From: Bacteroidales bacterium
GTDB taxonomy: Bacteria > Bacteroidota > Bacteroidia > Bacteroidales > UBA932
DNA length: 64,000 nucleotides
Assembly (NCBI GenBank): GCA_017455065.1
Contig: JAFTBU010000049.1
Coordinates: 1 to 64,000, forward strand
Reading direction: 5' to 3'
A program made the position numbers and the translations under genes. The notes beneath the pieces are model-generated. The model saw only the letters and a list, made by a program, of their open reading frames with translations. It ran no database searches and was not told where the DNA came from. Position 1 is the stretch's first letter. Every line of letters starts with the position of its first letter. Below, piece after piece: positions 25,670 through 34,049 of the stretch.

Positions 25670-26074
25670 ATGAATGTCATGACGAAAGAATTAAGCCAGA
25701 AACTTGCTGCCGACTGCGACGACATCTACGCATCGCTCATCGACGAAATCGTATCGGACATACTCGAGCATTTCGTGTACAGGACCATTCCTGACGGGAA
25801 CCCCGAATGCGACGAATTCGTGGAATACCTCGCAATCAACGTATTCACCCATGGCAGGACCCTGAAAAGCTTCCCTGACATCAACTACGAAGCCGGTCAG
25901 ATCGCCCGCGCATGCATAGAAGATCTCGATCCCGCTGAAAGATTCATCATCGACTATCATTTCGCAGAAACCGAGGACAAGACCCCGAAGGATGATGATA
26001 TCATGCACGAGATCATGAAACACATGGACGCAGTCCTCTACGACATCGGACAGCGCCTGAAAGGCATAGACTAG
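25670..26074 (+). CDS. Conserved hypothetical acidic protein
   Basis: 134 residues, acidic, mostly helical, without signal peptide or Cys-rich motif. I do not recognise the family. The second half (AACIEDLDPAERFIIDYHF-like region near residues 84-103, followed by a short TEDKTPKDDD linker) looks like a small helical domain. An alternative ATG lies at 25679. It leads a group with a Nudix hydrolase and a class II aldolase-type protein, spaced by 16 and 2 bases. No function can be assigned. Confidence 0.6.
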   Translation: MNVMTKELSQKLAADCDDIYASLIDEIVSDILEHFVYRTIPDGNPECDEFVEYLAINVFTHGRTLKSFPDINYEAGQIARACIEDLDPAERFIIDYHFAETEDKTPKDDDIMHEIMKHMDAVLYDIGQRLKGID

Positions 26075-26090
26075 GGGCTTACCGGGCCGG

Positions 26091-26492
26091 ATGAAGGAAA
26101 TCGAAGTCGTGGCCGGAATCATCCGGCAGGGTGACAGGATATTCGCGACCCAGAGGGGTTACGGCGAATTCAAGGACTGGTGGGAATTTCCCGGCGGCAA
26201 GATGGAGCCGGGCGAAACCCCCAGGCAGGCCCTGCGCCGGGAGCTTTCCGAAGAATTGGATGCCGACGTCACCGTTGGCGGGCTCCTCAAGACCGTCGAA
26301 TGGGACTACCCTTCCTTCCACCTCACCCTCCACTGCTTCTGGTGCAGCCTCAACTCCGGGGCCCTGCACCTCCGCGAGCATGAATCCGCCCGATGGCTGG
26401 GCCACGCTGAGCTGCACAGCGTCAGATGGCTTCCGGCCGACGAAGACATACTTCCCTTGATCAGCAAAGAAATCGATAATCACAATACTTGA
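26091..26492 (+). CDS. Nudix hydrolase, MutT-like (8-oxo-dGTP diphosphatase type)
   Basis: 133 residues, the length of MutT. The Nudix box is complete (GGKMEPGETPRQAL through RELSEEL), preceded by the WWEFPGG strand that MutT uses to close over the base. A C-terminal Trp-containing strand (HSVRWLPADEDILPLI) also matches MutT/CTP pyrophosphohydrolase NudG. Expected to hydrolyse oxidised or unusual nucleoside triphosphates in the cytoplasm. Confidence 0.9.
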   Translation: MKEIEVVAGIIRQGDRIFATQRGYGEFKDWWEFPGGKMEPGETPRQALRRELSEELDADVTVGGLLKTVEWDYPSFHLTLHCFWCSLNSGALHLREHESARWLGHAELHSVRWLPADEDILPLISKEIDNHNT

Positions 26493-26494
26493 AC

Positions 26495-27799
26495 ATGAAA
26501 GAGATAGACGTTAATCTCATGCATCCCGCAGAGCAGATCGCCATAATCATCGGCAGGATCTACCGTGCGGAGATGACCACGACCTCAGGCGGCAACCTGT
26601 CGATAATGGATGACAACGGTGACATGTGGATCACCCCCGCCGGCATAGACAAGGGTTCCCTGACCCCCGAAGATATCATGTGCGTAAAGGCTGACGGCAC
26701 CATCGTAGGCCGCCACAGACCCTCTTCAGAGTATCCTTTCCACAAGGCGCTCTACAAGATGCGTCCCAACCTCCACTCCGTCATACACGCCCACCCTCCG
26801 GGACTCGTGACCTTCAGCATCGTGCACCAGGTGCCCGACACCTCCATCATACCCCAGGCCCTCAGCGTCTGCGGGCCCGTAGGATTCGCCCCCTATGCCC
26901 TCCCCGGCAGCGAGCTCCTCGGTGAGAAGATAGCCGCGGAGTTCCAGAAGAACCCCGACTACAAGGCTGTGATCATGGAAAACCACGGCGTGGTGCTCAT
27001 GGGCACGGACATCGCCGACGCCTACCAGAGGTTCGAGACCCTCGAACTCTGCGCCAGGACCATACTCAACGCAAAGGCCCTCGGAGAGCCCCGTTACCTC
27101 AGCCCCGAGCAGATCCACAGCCACATGCAGGCCGTGCATCACAACATCCCCCATTTCATGGATGTAACCCATCCTTCGGATGAAAGGGCCATAAGGGCCG
27201 AAATCTGCAGGATAGTGCGCCGCGCCTGCGCCCAGGGACTCATGTGCAGTTCCTACGGTACCGCATCGGTCCGCTGGAGAGGCAATGATTTCCTCATCAC
27301 CCCTGCCAATGTGCAGCGCTGGGACATAGAGCCCGAAGACATCGTACAGGTCAAGGACTGCAGCATCGAGCCCGGCAAGACCGCCAGCCGCTCCGTAGCC
27401 CTGCACTACGAGATCTACAGGCGTAATCCCAAGGTCAACAGCATCATCGTGACCCAGACCCCTTCCCTCATGGGATTCTGCTGCACCGAGGCCAAATTTG
27501 ACGTGCGCACCATACCCGAGAGCTGGATCTTCCTGCAGGACGTGCACAAATTCCCCTTCGGAAGCCAGCACAGCGACATGGACGCCATAGCCGCCGAACT
27601 CGAGCAGAGGCCCTGCGTGATGCTTGAAAACGATTCCATCCTCGTGACTGGAGACAAGCTCATCAACACCTTCGACAAGCTTGAAGTCGCGGATTTCTCC
27701 GCCCGTTCACTCATACTGGCAGCTCCCGTGGGCAAACTGAACCCCATCACGGACTCCGAGATCGAAGAGCTCAGAGTCGCGTTCCATGTGGGTCAGTAG
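26495..27799 (+). CDS. Tandem class II aldolase/adducin-like protein
   Basis: 434 residues made of two class II aldolase domains. The N-terminal one (about 10-215) keeps the metal and catalytic residues: SSEYPFHKALY, VIHAHPP and MENHGVVLMG. The C-terminal one (about 225-415) has the same fold order, but the HxH site reads IIVTQTPS and the late His site reads MLENDSILVTG, so it is probably non-catalytic. The family includes L-fuculose-1-phosphate and L-rhamnulose-1-phosphate aldolases and L-ribulose-5-phosphate epimerase. The ATG at 26495 is preferred over an in-frame TTG at 26489. Substrate unknown. Confidence 0.82.
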   Translation: MKEIDVNLMHPAEQIAIIIGRIYRAEMTTTSGGNLSIMDDNGDMWITPAGIDKGSLTPEDIMCVKADGTIVGRHRPSSEYPFHKALYKMRPNLHSVIHAHPPGLVTFSIVHQVPDTSIIPQALSVCGPVGFAPYALPGSELLGEKIAAEFQKNPDYKAVIMENHGVVLMGTDIADAYQRFETLELCARTILNAKALGEPRYLSPEQIHSHMQAVHHNIPHFMDVTHPSDERAIRAEICRIVRRACAQGLMCSSYGTASVRWRGNDFLITPANVQRWDIEPEDIVQVKDCSIEPGKTASRSVALHYEIYRRNPKVNSIIVTQTPSLMGFCCTEAKFDVRTIPESWIFLQDVHKFPFGSQHSDMDAIAAELEQRPCVMLENDSILVTGDKLINTFDKLEVADFSARSLILAAPVGKLNPITDSEIEELRVAFHVGQ

Positions 27800-27806
27800 G
27801 GATTTC

Positions 27807-29465
27807 CTACAGAGCTATCAGGATCAGCAACTGTGCCACCAGCACCCTCATGAACATGGTAAGAGGGTAAACGGTGGCATAGTTTATTGATGCATAGTCC
27901 GTACCGTACATGTTCTGGGAGAAGGCCAGGACAGCAGGGTCGGTGGTGCCTCCGGAGATGAGGCCGCAGATTTCATAGAAATTGAGCTTGAACACCAGGC
28001 GTGAAACCAGGATGATGGTCAGCACGGGTATGATGGTGATCAGGGCTCCGTAAAGTATCCAGAGATAGCCGCCGGAGACGATCGAGCTCACGAAGGTCCG
28101 TCCTGCGCCTATACCCACCGCCGCCATGAAGAAGGAGATGCCTATCTCGCGTATCATCATATTGGCACTGATGGTCGTATAAGTGGTGATCTTGAGCCTG
28201 GGGCCGAAATATCCCAGGAGTATGGCCACGATGAGAGGGCCGCCGGCGAGGCCGAGTTTCACGGGCTGGGGTATGCCGGGGAATGCGATAGGGACGCTTC
28301 CGAGTATCACACCCAGTACTATCCCGAAGAATATGGGGACAAGGTTGGGACGGTCCAGGGAAGAAATCTTGTTGCCTATCTCCTTGGAAAGGGCCTTTAT
28401 ATCCTCCTCGGTACCGACGACTGTGATACGGTCCCCCATGTTGAGCATAAGCCCCGGACGGGCCACAAGCTCGATCCCTGAGCGGGAGACACGGGTGACG
28501 GACACATTGTAACGGCGCCTGAACCCGAGCTCCGAAAGCTTCTTTCCGGTGAGCGCGGAATTGGTGACTACAAGTTTCCTGTCCACCTTCTCAGTATCTA
28601 TGGCCCTCCAGTCGCTCTGATGCATGGGTACTTCCTCACCGAAGATGATGCGGACATTGTCCACATGATTGTGGTCGGTGACCAGGAGGAGTTTGTCGCC
28701 TTCATACAGGACGGTATCGGACCTGGGTATGATTATCTGTCCGTCATGCATCACCCTGGAGATGACGAACTTGTCGCCCATGTCAGAGACTATGGACGCG
28801 ATGGTCTTGCCGAAAATGGCGGGATTGCTCACCTGGCAGTGCATGCGGCGGGCTGTTTCACCGGCATCCTGGTCTTTGTCGAGGGCGGCTTTCTCTTTGT
28901 CCAGGTCGATCTTGAAGATGCCTTTGGAGAGGATGATGAGGAAGATGACTCCCAGTACACCTATGGGATAGGCGACGGCATAGGCTGAAGCCAGGACGCT
29001 GGCGTCACCGGTGGCGGTCACCGAGTCTGACAGGGTCTGCTGCGCCGCACCGAGGCCGGGCGTATTGGTCACTGCACCTGACATCACTCCGGTCATGGTG
29101 AAGAGGTCCTCCCCCGTCACCCAGTGGATGACGAAGGTCACCAGCACGGCGAGCAGCACCAGGCTGACGGCCAGCAGGTTGAGTTTGACCCCTCCCTTCT
29201 TGAAGGAAGCGAAGAATCCGGGACCTACCTGGAGACCTATGGAGAAGACGAAGAGGATCAGGCCGAAGTCCTTCATGAACTGGAGCACGGTCGGATTGCA
29301 CCTCAGGCCGAAATGGCTGACGATGATGCCCACGAACAGTATCCAGGTCGAGCCTATGGATATGCCCTTGATCTTGAACCGGCCCAGCAGGAGTCCCAGG
29401 CCTATCACGAAAGCGAAAAGCAGTATCGAATGGGCTATGCCCGTACCGGTGAAAAGCGATCCCAT
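27807..29465 (-). CDS. AspT/YidE-type transporter with two RCK_C domains
   Basis: 552 residues. Two blocks of five to six membrane segments (about 10-190 and 375-550) flank two soluble RCK_C (TrkA-C) domains (about 205-375), as in the AAE family of E. coli YidE/YbjL and the aspartate:alanine exchanger AspT. The membrane halves carry the conserved GLQVGPGFFAS and TTDPAVLAFS motifs. Exchangers of this family move aspartate/alanine, succinate or related acids. The start overlaps the stop of the upstream peptidase-like gene by one base (TAATG), so translation is coupled. Confidence 0.9.
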   Translation of the reverse strand: MGSLFTGTGIAHSILLFAFVIGLGLLLGRFKIKGISIGSTWILFVGIIVSHFGLRCNPTVLQFMKDFGLILFVFSIGLQVGPGFFASFKKGGVKLNLLAVSLVLLAVLVTFVIHWVTGEDLFTMTGVMSGAVTNTPGLGAAQQTLSDSVTATGDASVLASAYAVAYPIGVLGVIFLIILSKGIFKIDLDKEKAALDKDQDAGETARRMHCQVSNPAIFGKTIASIVSDMGDKFVISRVMHDGQIIIPRSDTVLYEGDKLLLVTDHNHVDNVRIIFGEEVPMHQSDWRAIDTEKVDRKLVVTNSALTGKKLSELGFRRRYNVSVTRVSRSGIELVARPGLMLNMGDRITVVGTEEDIKALSKEIGNKISSLDRPNLVPIFFGIVLGVILGSVPIAFPGIPQPVKLGLAGGPLIVAILLGYFGPRLKITTYTTISANMMIREIGISFFMAAVGIGAGRTFVSSIVSGGYLWILYGALITIIPVLTIILVSRLVFKLNFYEICGLISGGTTDPAVLAFSQNMYGTDYASINYATVYPLTMFMRVLVAQLLILIAL

Positions 29466-31060
29466 TATCTCTCGAATTTGAAGCGCACGTCGATGGGGAT
29501 GTTGTCCAGGCCCATAAGGCTCATATCCTCGTCGAGACGGGCGGGTTTGACGGCGTATTCCTTTTCGAATGCGTCCGCAGCCTCGATGTCACCCTCAGCC
29601 TGGGTCTTCAGGATGAAAGCGGCGAGCTCGCCCAGGCACTCGCGTGTCCTGGCGTAGTCGATGCGGTACTGGCCGGAGCCTGTCCTCTTGAGCGCGGAAT
29701 TCTTGGTGAGATAGTTGAGTATCATGATGTTGGCACGTCCGAGAGCCTCGCCTTCACCGAAGCGCTGGGAGCGCAGAAGGCTGGTCACGAAGGTGGCCAT
29801 GGAGTTCTTGGGAGAGTCGAGGGTCCTCATGTCGGGCTGGGACTCGAGCAGGTTGCAAGCCAGGAAGGTGCCGACCACATTGGCCTTCATCTCCTCGAAA
29901 GGAAGGGCGTGGGGGCCGAGGGCGTTCTCCACGCTGCCCTTGCCGTTGACTGTCTCCATGACGCCGAGGCCGTGGGCGATCTCGCGGAATGCGAGGTTCA
30001 GCATGAAGGCGTTGCTGGTCACGTCAGGAGCGTCGTCCCCGAGGAAGAGGCCTGCCACAGGCGCAACGATGAGGTTGAACTTGGCTTCTATGACGTTGCG
30101 CAGCAGGATGGTGCGGGTGCCCCTTTCCTTCTGCACCCTCTCATCGCGGGGAAGGTTGATGGCGATTTCCTTGATGCCGGCGTTGTAGCTGCCGCCGTAG
30201 TAGAGGGCGTCGCAGACGAACACATCGGAATAGTTTCCGGGGGCGAAAGCCTTGTAGGCGTCGTCGCAGGGAAGGTTTTTCTGGAGTTCAGGGATCATGG
30301 CGGCGTACTTGGACATACGCTCGGTCATGGGGAGGTTCTTCAGGAGGACCATGGCGCCGTAGGACTTCTTGATGCCCTTGAACTGGTCGTCGTTGGTCTC
30401 GTTGGGACCGATCACGAGGTCCATCTTGCTGTCTTCCATCTCAAGCCATGCGATGTCGGACTCATAGTAGTCGTCGCTGCGCAGGGCCTCGACCTTCTTG
30501 AGGAGGTAGTTGCGCACGCTGGGCTTGATGGTGATCTCGGCGGCCGCGGTGAGGTAGGCCGCTATCTTCTCTATCTCGTCGGAATACTCTTCGTGGAACC
30601 ATACGGTCTTGAGATCTCCTTTCTCGTCACGACGGATGAGCGTGTAAGGGCTGTCCTTGTCGGGAAGGGAAGCCGCGTCGAATTTGTCGGAACTCAGGTC
30701 TGAGGGATAGAAATTGACGCCTGCAGGCCTCTCGCCGTAACCCTCGATGAAGGGAGCTCCGTCCAGGCGGTTCCAGGGGCCGTAGTTGATCATGGCATAT
30801 TCCCTGATATCATCTTCGGGTATCCTGTCCATCAGGGATTTGTCGCCGAAATACTGTTTCCAGTAGATGTTGTCCGCCTCATAGGAAGCGAAACGGTAAA
30901 GGTTCAGGACTTCGCGTCCGTTCTCAGTGATTCCGTCGAGATTAGGGGCAGGTATGGTGACTGTCGCGTATTTGTCGATGTGATGCTGGATTGCGCTCTT
31001 GTGTCCACCGCAGGAGACAAGGGCCACAGAAACGATTGTTAGGATAAGTATCTTTTTCAT
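29465..31060 (-). CDS. DPP III-like (M49-related) lipoprotein with altered zinc site
   Basis: 531 residues. Signal peptide with lipobox (LVSC, then GG). The C-terminal half resembles the Bacteroidota dipeptidyl-peptidase 3-type family whose zinc motif reads HExxH plus a downstream EExKAD. Here the first motif is REIAH (Arg359 in place of His; Glu360 and His363 kept) and the second is EEMKAN (Glu389-Glu390, Asn394 in place of Asp). The N-terminal half (NLYRFASYEADNIYWKQ) follows the family. It may be an inactive or repurposed peptidase. Start chosen at ATG 31060; an in-frame ATG 9 bases upstream lies inside the promoter. Confidence 0.7.
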   Translation of the reverse strand: MKKILILTIVSVALVSCGGHKSAIQHHIDKYATVTIPAPNLDGITENGREVLNLYRFASYEADNIYWKQYFGDKSLMDRIPEDDIREYAMINYGPWNRLDGAPFIEGYGERPAGVNFYPSDLSSDKFDAASLPDKDSPYTLIRRDEKGDLKTVWFHEEYSDEIEKIAAYLTAAAEITIKPSVRNYLLKKVEALRSDDYYESDIAWLEMEDSKMDLVIGPNETNDDQFKGIKKSYGAMVLLKNLPMTERMSKYAAMIPELQKNLPCDDAYKAFAPGNYSDVFVCDALYYGGSYNAGIKEIAINLPRDERVQKERGTRTILLRNVIEAKFNLIVAPVAGLFLGDDAPDVTSNAFMLNLAFREIAHGLGVMETVNGKGSVENALGPHALPFEEMKANVVGTFLACNLLESQPDMRTLDSPKNSMATFVTSLLRSQRFGEGEALGRANIMILNYLTKNSALKRTGSGQYRIDYARTRECLGELAAFILKTQAEGDIEAADAFEKEYAVKPARLDEDMSLMGLDNIPIDVRFKFER

Positions 31061-31066
31061 ATCCGG

Positions 31067-31074
31067 CAAAGATA
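31067..31074 (-). promoter_or_regulatory. Promoter -7 element TATCTTTG for the DPP III-like/AspT pair
   Basis: Exact TAnnTTTG match ending 6 bases before ATG 31060. Confidence 0.65.
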
Positions 31075-31100
31075 CGGAAAAAAATGCTTATTTTTATGGC

Positions 31101-32159
31101 ATGGGATTGTTGTTCAAGAAAAACATAAGGGACAATTTCAGCCGCTCCGAGCTTACGATGAGCCGTTTCATCGTGGCGGGCTGCCTGCTGCTGGTAGTGC
31201 TCAATGTGGCACTGTTCATCTTCGTGCCGAAGAACCTCGCCCCCCTGTCCATCATCGCGTCCAACGCCATCACCGCCATCATAGCAGTGCTGGCCATGAA
31301 ACCCGTCGACACCCTCATCCAGAACGCCCTGGTCAAGCGCCAGGACGAGCTGCGTGACGGAGCCGCCAGGCAGAAGGCCCTGGAGGAAAGGATAGACGAG
31401 CTGGAGCACGAGAACAAGGCCCTGGAGAACCGCCTGGACACCCGGAGCCAGACCGGCGCCGCCCCCGCGGAAGTGAACTACACTTTCAAGCTCGAGCAGA
31501 TGGAATACTCCAAGAAAGGCTACGTAGTGAAGGAAGACGAGCTGGAAAGCTTCCTGGAAGATTCCCGGTTCAGGGACAAGATCCCCGACATCGGCCTGCT
31601 CGACAAGATGCTCGGGGCCATGAAGCTCAAGGAAAACGGCGTCAGGAAGATACTTTACCTTCACAAGAACTATTACAAAGTCTCGATAGGGATAGATTTC
31701 AGCCGCATCAAATTTGCCTACGACGGGGACAAGACCTTGTTCTACGGCGTCAGGTTCGCGATGCTGCACGACATCTCCAGCGAGCTGGACCGCGACCCCG
31801 GCGACATAGACCACTGCTGGATACTCAATGTCGGGGAAGAGCACAGCGAGATCCTTTCCGACCCGGGCTACGACGCATTCAAGGAAGGCTACTCCCTGAT
31901 GCAGGACGAGCTCACAAGGCAGAGCCTGGAGCGCGAGGTGCAGGACCTCTGCACCGAATACACCCGCATCTTCCGTGAGAGCCTGAAGGAAAGGTTCCCG
32001 GGGATAGATTTCACCGATGAGATAGAGACCAGCGACAAGAGCTGGTACTCGCTCAGGGACGGCAGGAGCAACATCCGCGAGATAGCCTCCAGCATGCTCA
32101 TGCTGGCCAATGTAATAAACCGCACCCAGTCAGTCGACGATCAAAACCAACAGATATGA
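31101..32159 (+). CDS. Unknown membrane protein with coiled coil
   Basis: 352 residues, no family recognised. A basic N-terminus is followed by two hydrophobic segments (about 22-42 and 47-65), then a coiled coil (about 75-120, with ERIDELEHENKALENRL) and a soluble alpha/beta region rich in acidic residues with GVRKILYLHKNYYKVSIGI and ILNVGEEHSEIL. The soluble part faces the cytoplasm if the positive-inside rule holds. Its stop overlaps the start of the plug lipoprotein (ATGA), so the genes are coupled. The start at 31101 is preferred because a near-consensus promoter TATTTTTA lies at 31089-31096. Confidence 0.65.
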   Translation: MGLLFKKNIRDNFSRSELTMSRFIVAGCLLLVVLNVALFIFVPKNLAPLSIIASNAITAIIAVLAMKPVDTLIQNALVKRQDELRDGAARQKALEERIDELEHENKALENRLDTRSQTGAAPAEVNYTFKLEQMEYSKKGYVVKEDELESFLEDSRFRDKIPDIGLLDKMLGAMKLKENGVRKILYLHKNYYKVSIGIDFSRIKFAYDGDKTLFYGVRFAMLHDISSELDRDPGDIDHCWILNVGEEHSEILSDPGYDAFKEGYSLMQDELTRQSLEREVQDLCTEYTRIFRESLKERFPGIDFTDEIETSDKSWYSLRDGRSNIREIASSMLMLANVINRTQSVDDQNQQI

Positions 32160-32611
32160 AAAAGATCATAGCCATCATCACCGGCATCCTCACCCTCGCA
32201 TCCTGCGGGACGGCCTCCAGGGCCGTCGATCCCGAAAACGACAGCACCAAGGAAAGCATAAACATAGGCTACGGCCAGGTCTCCCGCGACCAGACGACAG
32301 GAGCGGTGTCCAAGGCCAAGCTCAGGGAAAACGACGCCCAGTCCTACACCAACATCTATGACTACATCAGGGCCAAGCTCCCCGGAGTGCAGGTGCTCTC
32401 AGGCAACAAACTGCTCATCCGCGGCGTCAACTCCATCAACGCCAGCACCGATCCCCTTATACTCGTGGACGGCGTCGAGATTGGTGACATCAGCACCCTC
32501 AGCCCCTCCGAAGTGAAATCCATGGAAGTCATCAAGGACGGCACCGCCGCCATCTACGGTGTGCGCGGAGCCAACGGAGTGATACTGATCACCACTAAGG
32601 GAGGAAGGTGA
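32156..32611 (+). CDS. Stand-alone TonB-receptor plug domain lipoprotein
   Basis: 151 residues. Lipobox LASC (Cys 17), then a region reading INIGYGQVSRDQTTGAVS, the typical start of a SusC-type plug, and a complete plug domain with IRGVNSINASTDPLILVDG, the strand SMEVIKDGTAAIYGVRG and the ending GVILITTKGG. There is no beta barrel. A plug without a barrel but with a lipid anchor may bind or gate another outer membrane protein, or act as a decoy. It is coupled to its neighbours on both sides by ATGA and TGATG overlaps. Confidence 0.82.
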   Translation: MKKIIAIITGILTLASCGTASRAVDPENDSTKESINIGYGQVSRDQTTGAVSKAKLRENDAQSYTNIYDYIRAKLPGVQVLSGNKLLIRGVNSINASTDPLILVDGVEIGDISTLSPSEVKSMEVIKDGTAAIYGVRGANGVILITTKGGR

Positions 32612-33327
32612 TGAAGGTTTCAGAGCAGACTCTTTCCGAACTGATGGACAATGTCAGGGGCTATGTCTTCCCGGACTATTTCCCCTGTGATGAGGAGCGG
32701 ATAAAGGCAATCACAACCTGTTTCTCCGACTCCGGCACCGCCGATGCCTTCATGGACAGCCTTCCCGAGATACGCAGGCTCCTGCTTACCGACGTGGAGG
32801 CCGTTGGCAGCAACGATCCCGCCGCTGACGGAGCGGAAGAGATCATACTCTGCTACCCCGCCATCAAGGTGATGCTGCACTACCGCACCGCCCACCGCCT
32901 GCTGGAGCTCGGCGTCCACATTGTCCCGAGGATACTCACCGAGATGGCGCACTCCGCCACCGGCATTGACATCCATCCCGCCGCAGTCATTGGCGAGTAC
33001 TTCGCCATCGACCACGGCACCGGCATAGTCGTCGGCAAGACCGCCGTTATCGGAAAGCATGTCATGCTCTACCAGGGCGTCACCCTGGGCGCCAAGAACT
33101 TCCGCTACGACCAGGACCGCCATCCCCTCGACGTGCCGCGCCACCCCGTCCTGGAGGACAATGTCACGGTCTATTCCAACGCCTCCATCCTGGGCCGCGT
33201 CACCATAGGGCACGACACCGTGGTGGGAGGCAACGTCTGGCTCACCCACGACGTACCCCCTCACTCCAGGATCACCCAGAGCAAGTTCACCTCCCACATC
33301 GCCTTTTCAGACGGAGAAGGTATCTAG
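32611..33327 (+). CDS. cysE: Serine O-acetyltransferase
   Basis: 238 residues. A helical N-terminal domain is followed by a left-handed beta-helix of hexapeptide repeats from about 110 (GIDIHPAAVIGEYFAIDHGTG, then VVGKTAVIGKHVMLYQGVTLGA). The active-site His residues lie in the DHGTG and VTLGA regions. It makes O-acetylserine, the direct precursor of cysteine. It resembles the EpsC-type serine acetyltransferase of Bacteroidota. ATG 32611 forms a TGATG junction with the plug gene, so it is the third member of that unit. No cysK is in the window. Confidence 0.9.
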   Translation: MKVSEQTLSELMDNVRGYVFPDYFPCDEERIKAITTCFSDSGTADAFMDSLPEIRRLLLTDVEAVGSNDPAADGAEEIILCYPAIKVMLHYRTAHRLLELGVHIVPRILTEMAHSATGIDIHPAAVIGEYFAIDHGTGIVVGKTAVIGKHVMLYQGVTLGAKNFRYDQDRHPLDVPRHPVLEDNVTVYSNASILGRVTIGHDTVVGGNVWLTHDVPPHSRITQSKFTSHIAFSDGEGI

Positions 33328-34049
33328 CGGTACATGTGTATGGCTATCACCTGCTTATCGCCGACGAAACCGGCGTAGAAACGCTCGTCCCCGAGGACAT
33401 AGCGCCTGTACTGGATCTCGTCTCCCAGCCTGGCCTCGTGCATGAAACATAGGCTCACATCCGAAGGATGCTTCAAGGCATCCTCGCAGCGGCATTCCAG
33501 GTCGAGGGCCCAGCGCAGGTAGTTGGTGTTGTTGGTGTGTCCGACGAAATCCGTATCACAATACTCCACCCGGCGGGTATAGACGGCGTCCGGCTCCACC
33601 CCGCGGGGCATCATCACCTTCCCTGCCGGCTCGTCATAGACAGTCTCGGTGTCCTGGGGGGAAAGGTCCATCTCCAGCTGCTCCACCCTCTTGACCGTGC
33701 GGGTCGCCGTGTCGAGCACGACGCTCGAGCTGGAAGCCTTCACCAGCAGGGTTCCGTCCTCCGAAAGCAGGCGGTAGTTCCTGATGAAGAAAGGCCCGTT
33801 CTGACCGTTGTGCCAGGTCTCCATGACCAGTTTCTCACCCAGCACCGGATAGCGCAGGACGGTGAACCTTATCCTGGAATACACCCAGGCGACTCCGTGG
33901 CGGGCCATTTCGGTCTCGCCGCAGCCAAGCTCTTCCGCACCCACGAGCCCGAGCTCCTGGGTCACGGAAAGGAGGGAATTGGGAGACAGCATCCTGTCCC
34001 CGTCAGCCAGATAGCTGGGTATGGTGAAACGTTCAATATGTTTACTCAT
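33324..34049 (-). CDS. Acyl-ACP thioesterase (FatA/FatB-like)
   Basis: 241 residues made of two hot-dog folds, as in acyl-ACP thioesterases. Visible are the N-terminal strand SPNSLLSVTQELG, the WVYSRIRFTV block and the catalytic region DTDFVGHTNNTNYLRWALD in the second fold, whose Asp, His and Asn are those of plant-type enzymes. It hydrolyses acyl-ACP to free fatty acid. Start at ATG 34049 overlaps the end of fabI by 8 bases. It is the last gene of the acyl-ACP operon and overlaps convergent cysE by 4 bases. Confidence 0.9.
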   Translation of the reverse strand: MSKHIERFTIPSYLADGDRMLSPNSLLSVTQELGLVGAEELGCGETEMARHGVAWVYSRIRFTVLRYPVLGEKLVMETWHNGQNGPFFIRNYRLLSEDGTLLVKASSSSVVLDTATRTVKRVEQLEMDLSPQDTETVYDEPAGKVMMPRGVEPDAVYTRRVEYCDTDFVGHTNNTNYLRWALDLECRCEDALKHPSDVSLCFMHEARLGDEIQYRRYVLGDERFYAGFVGDKQVIAIHMYR

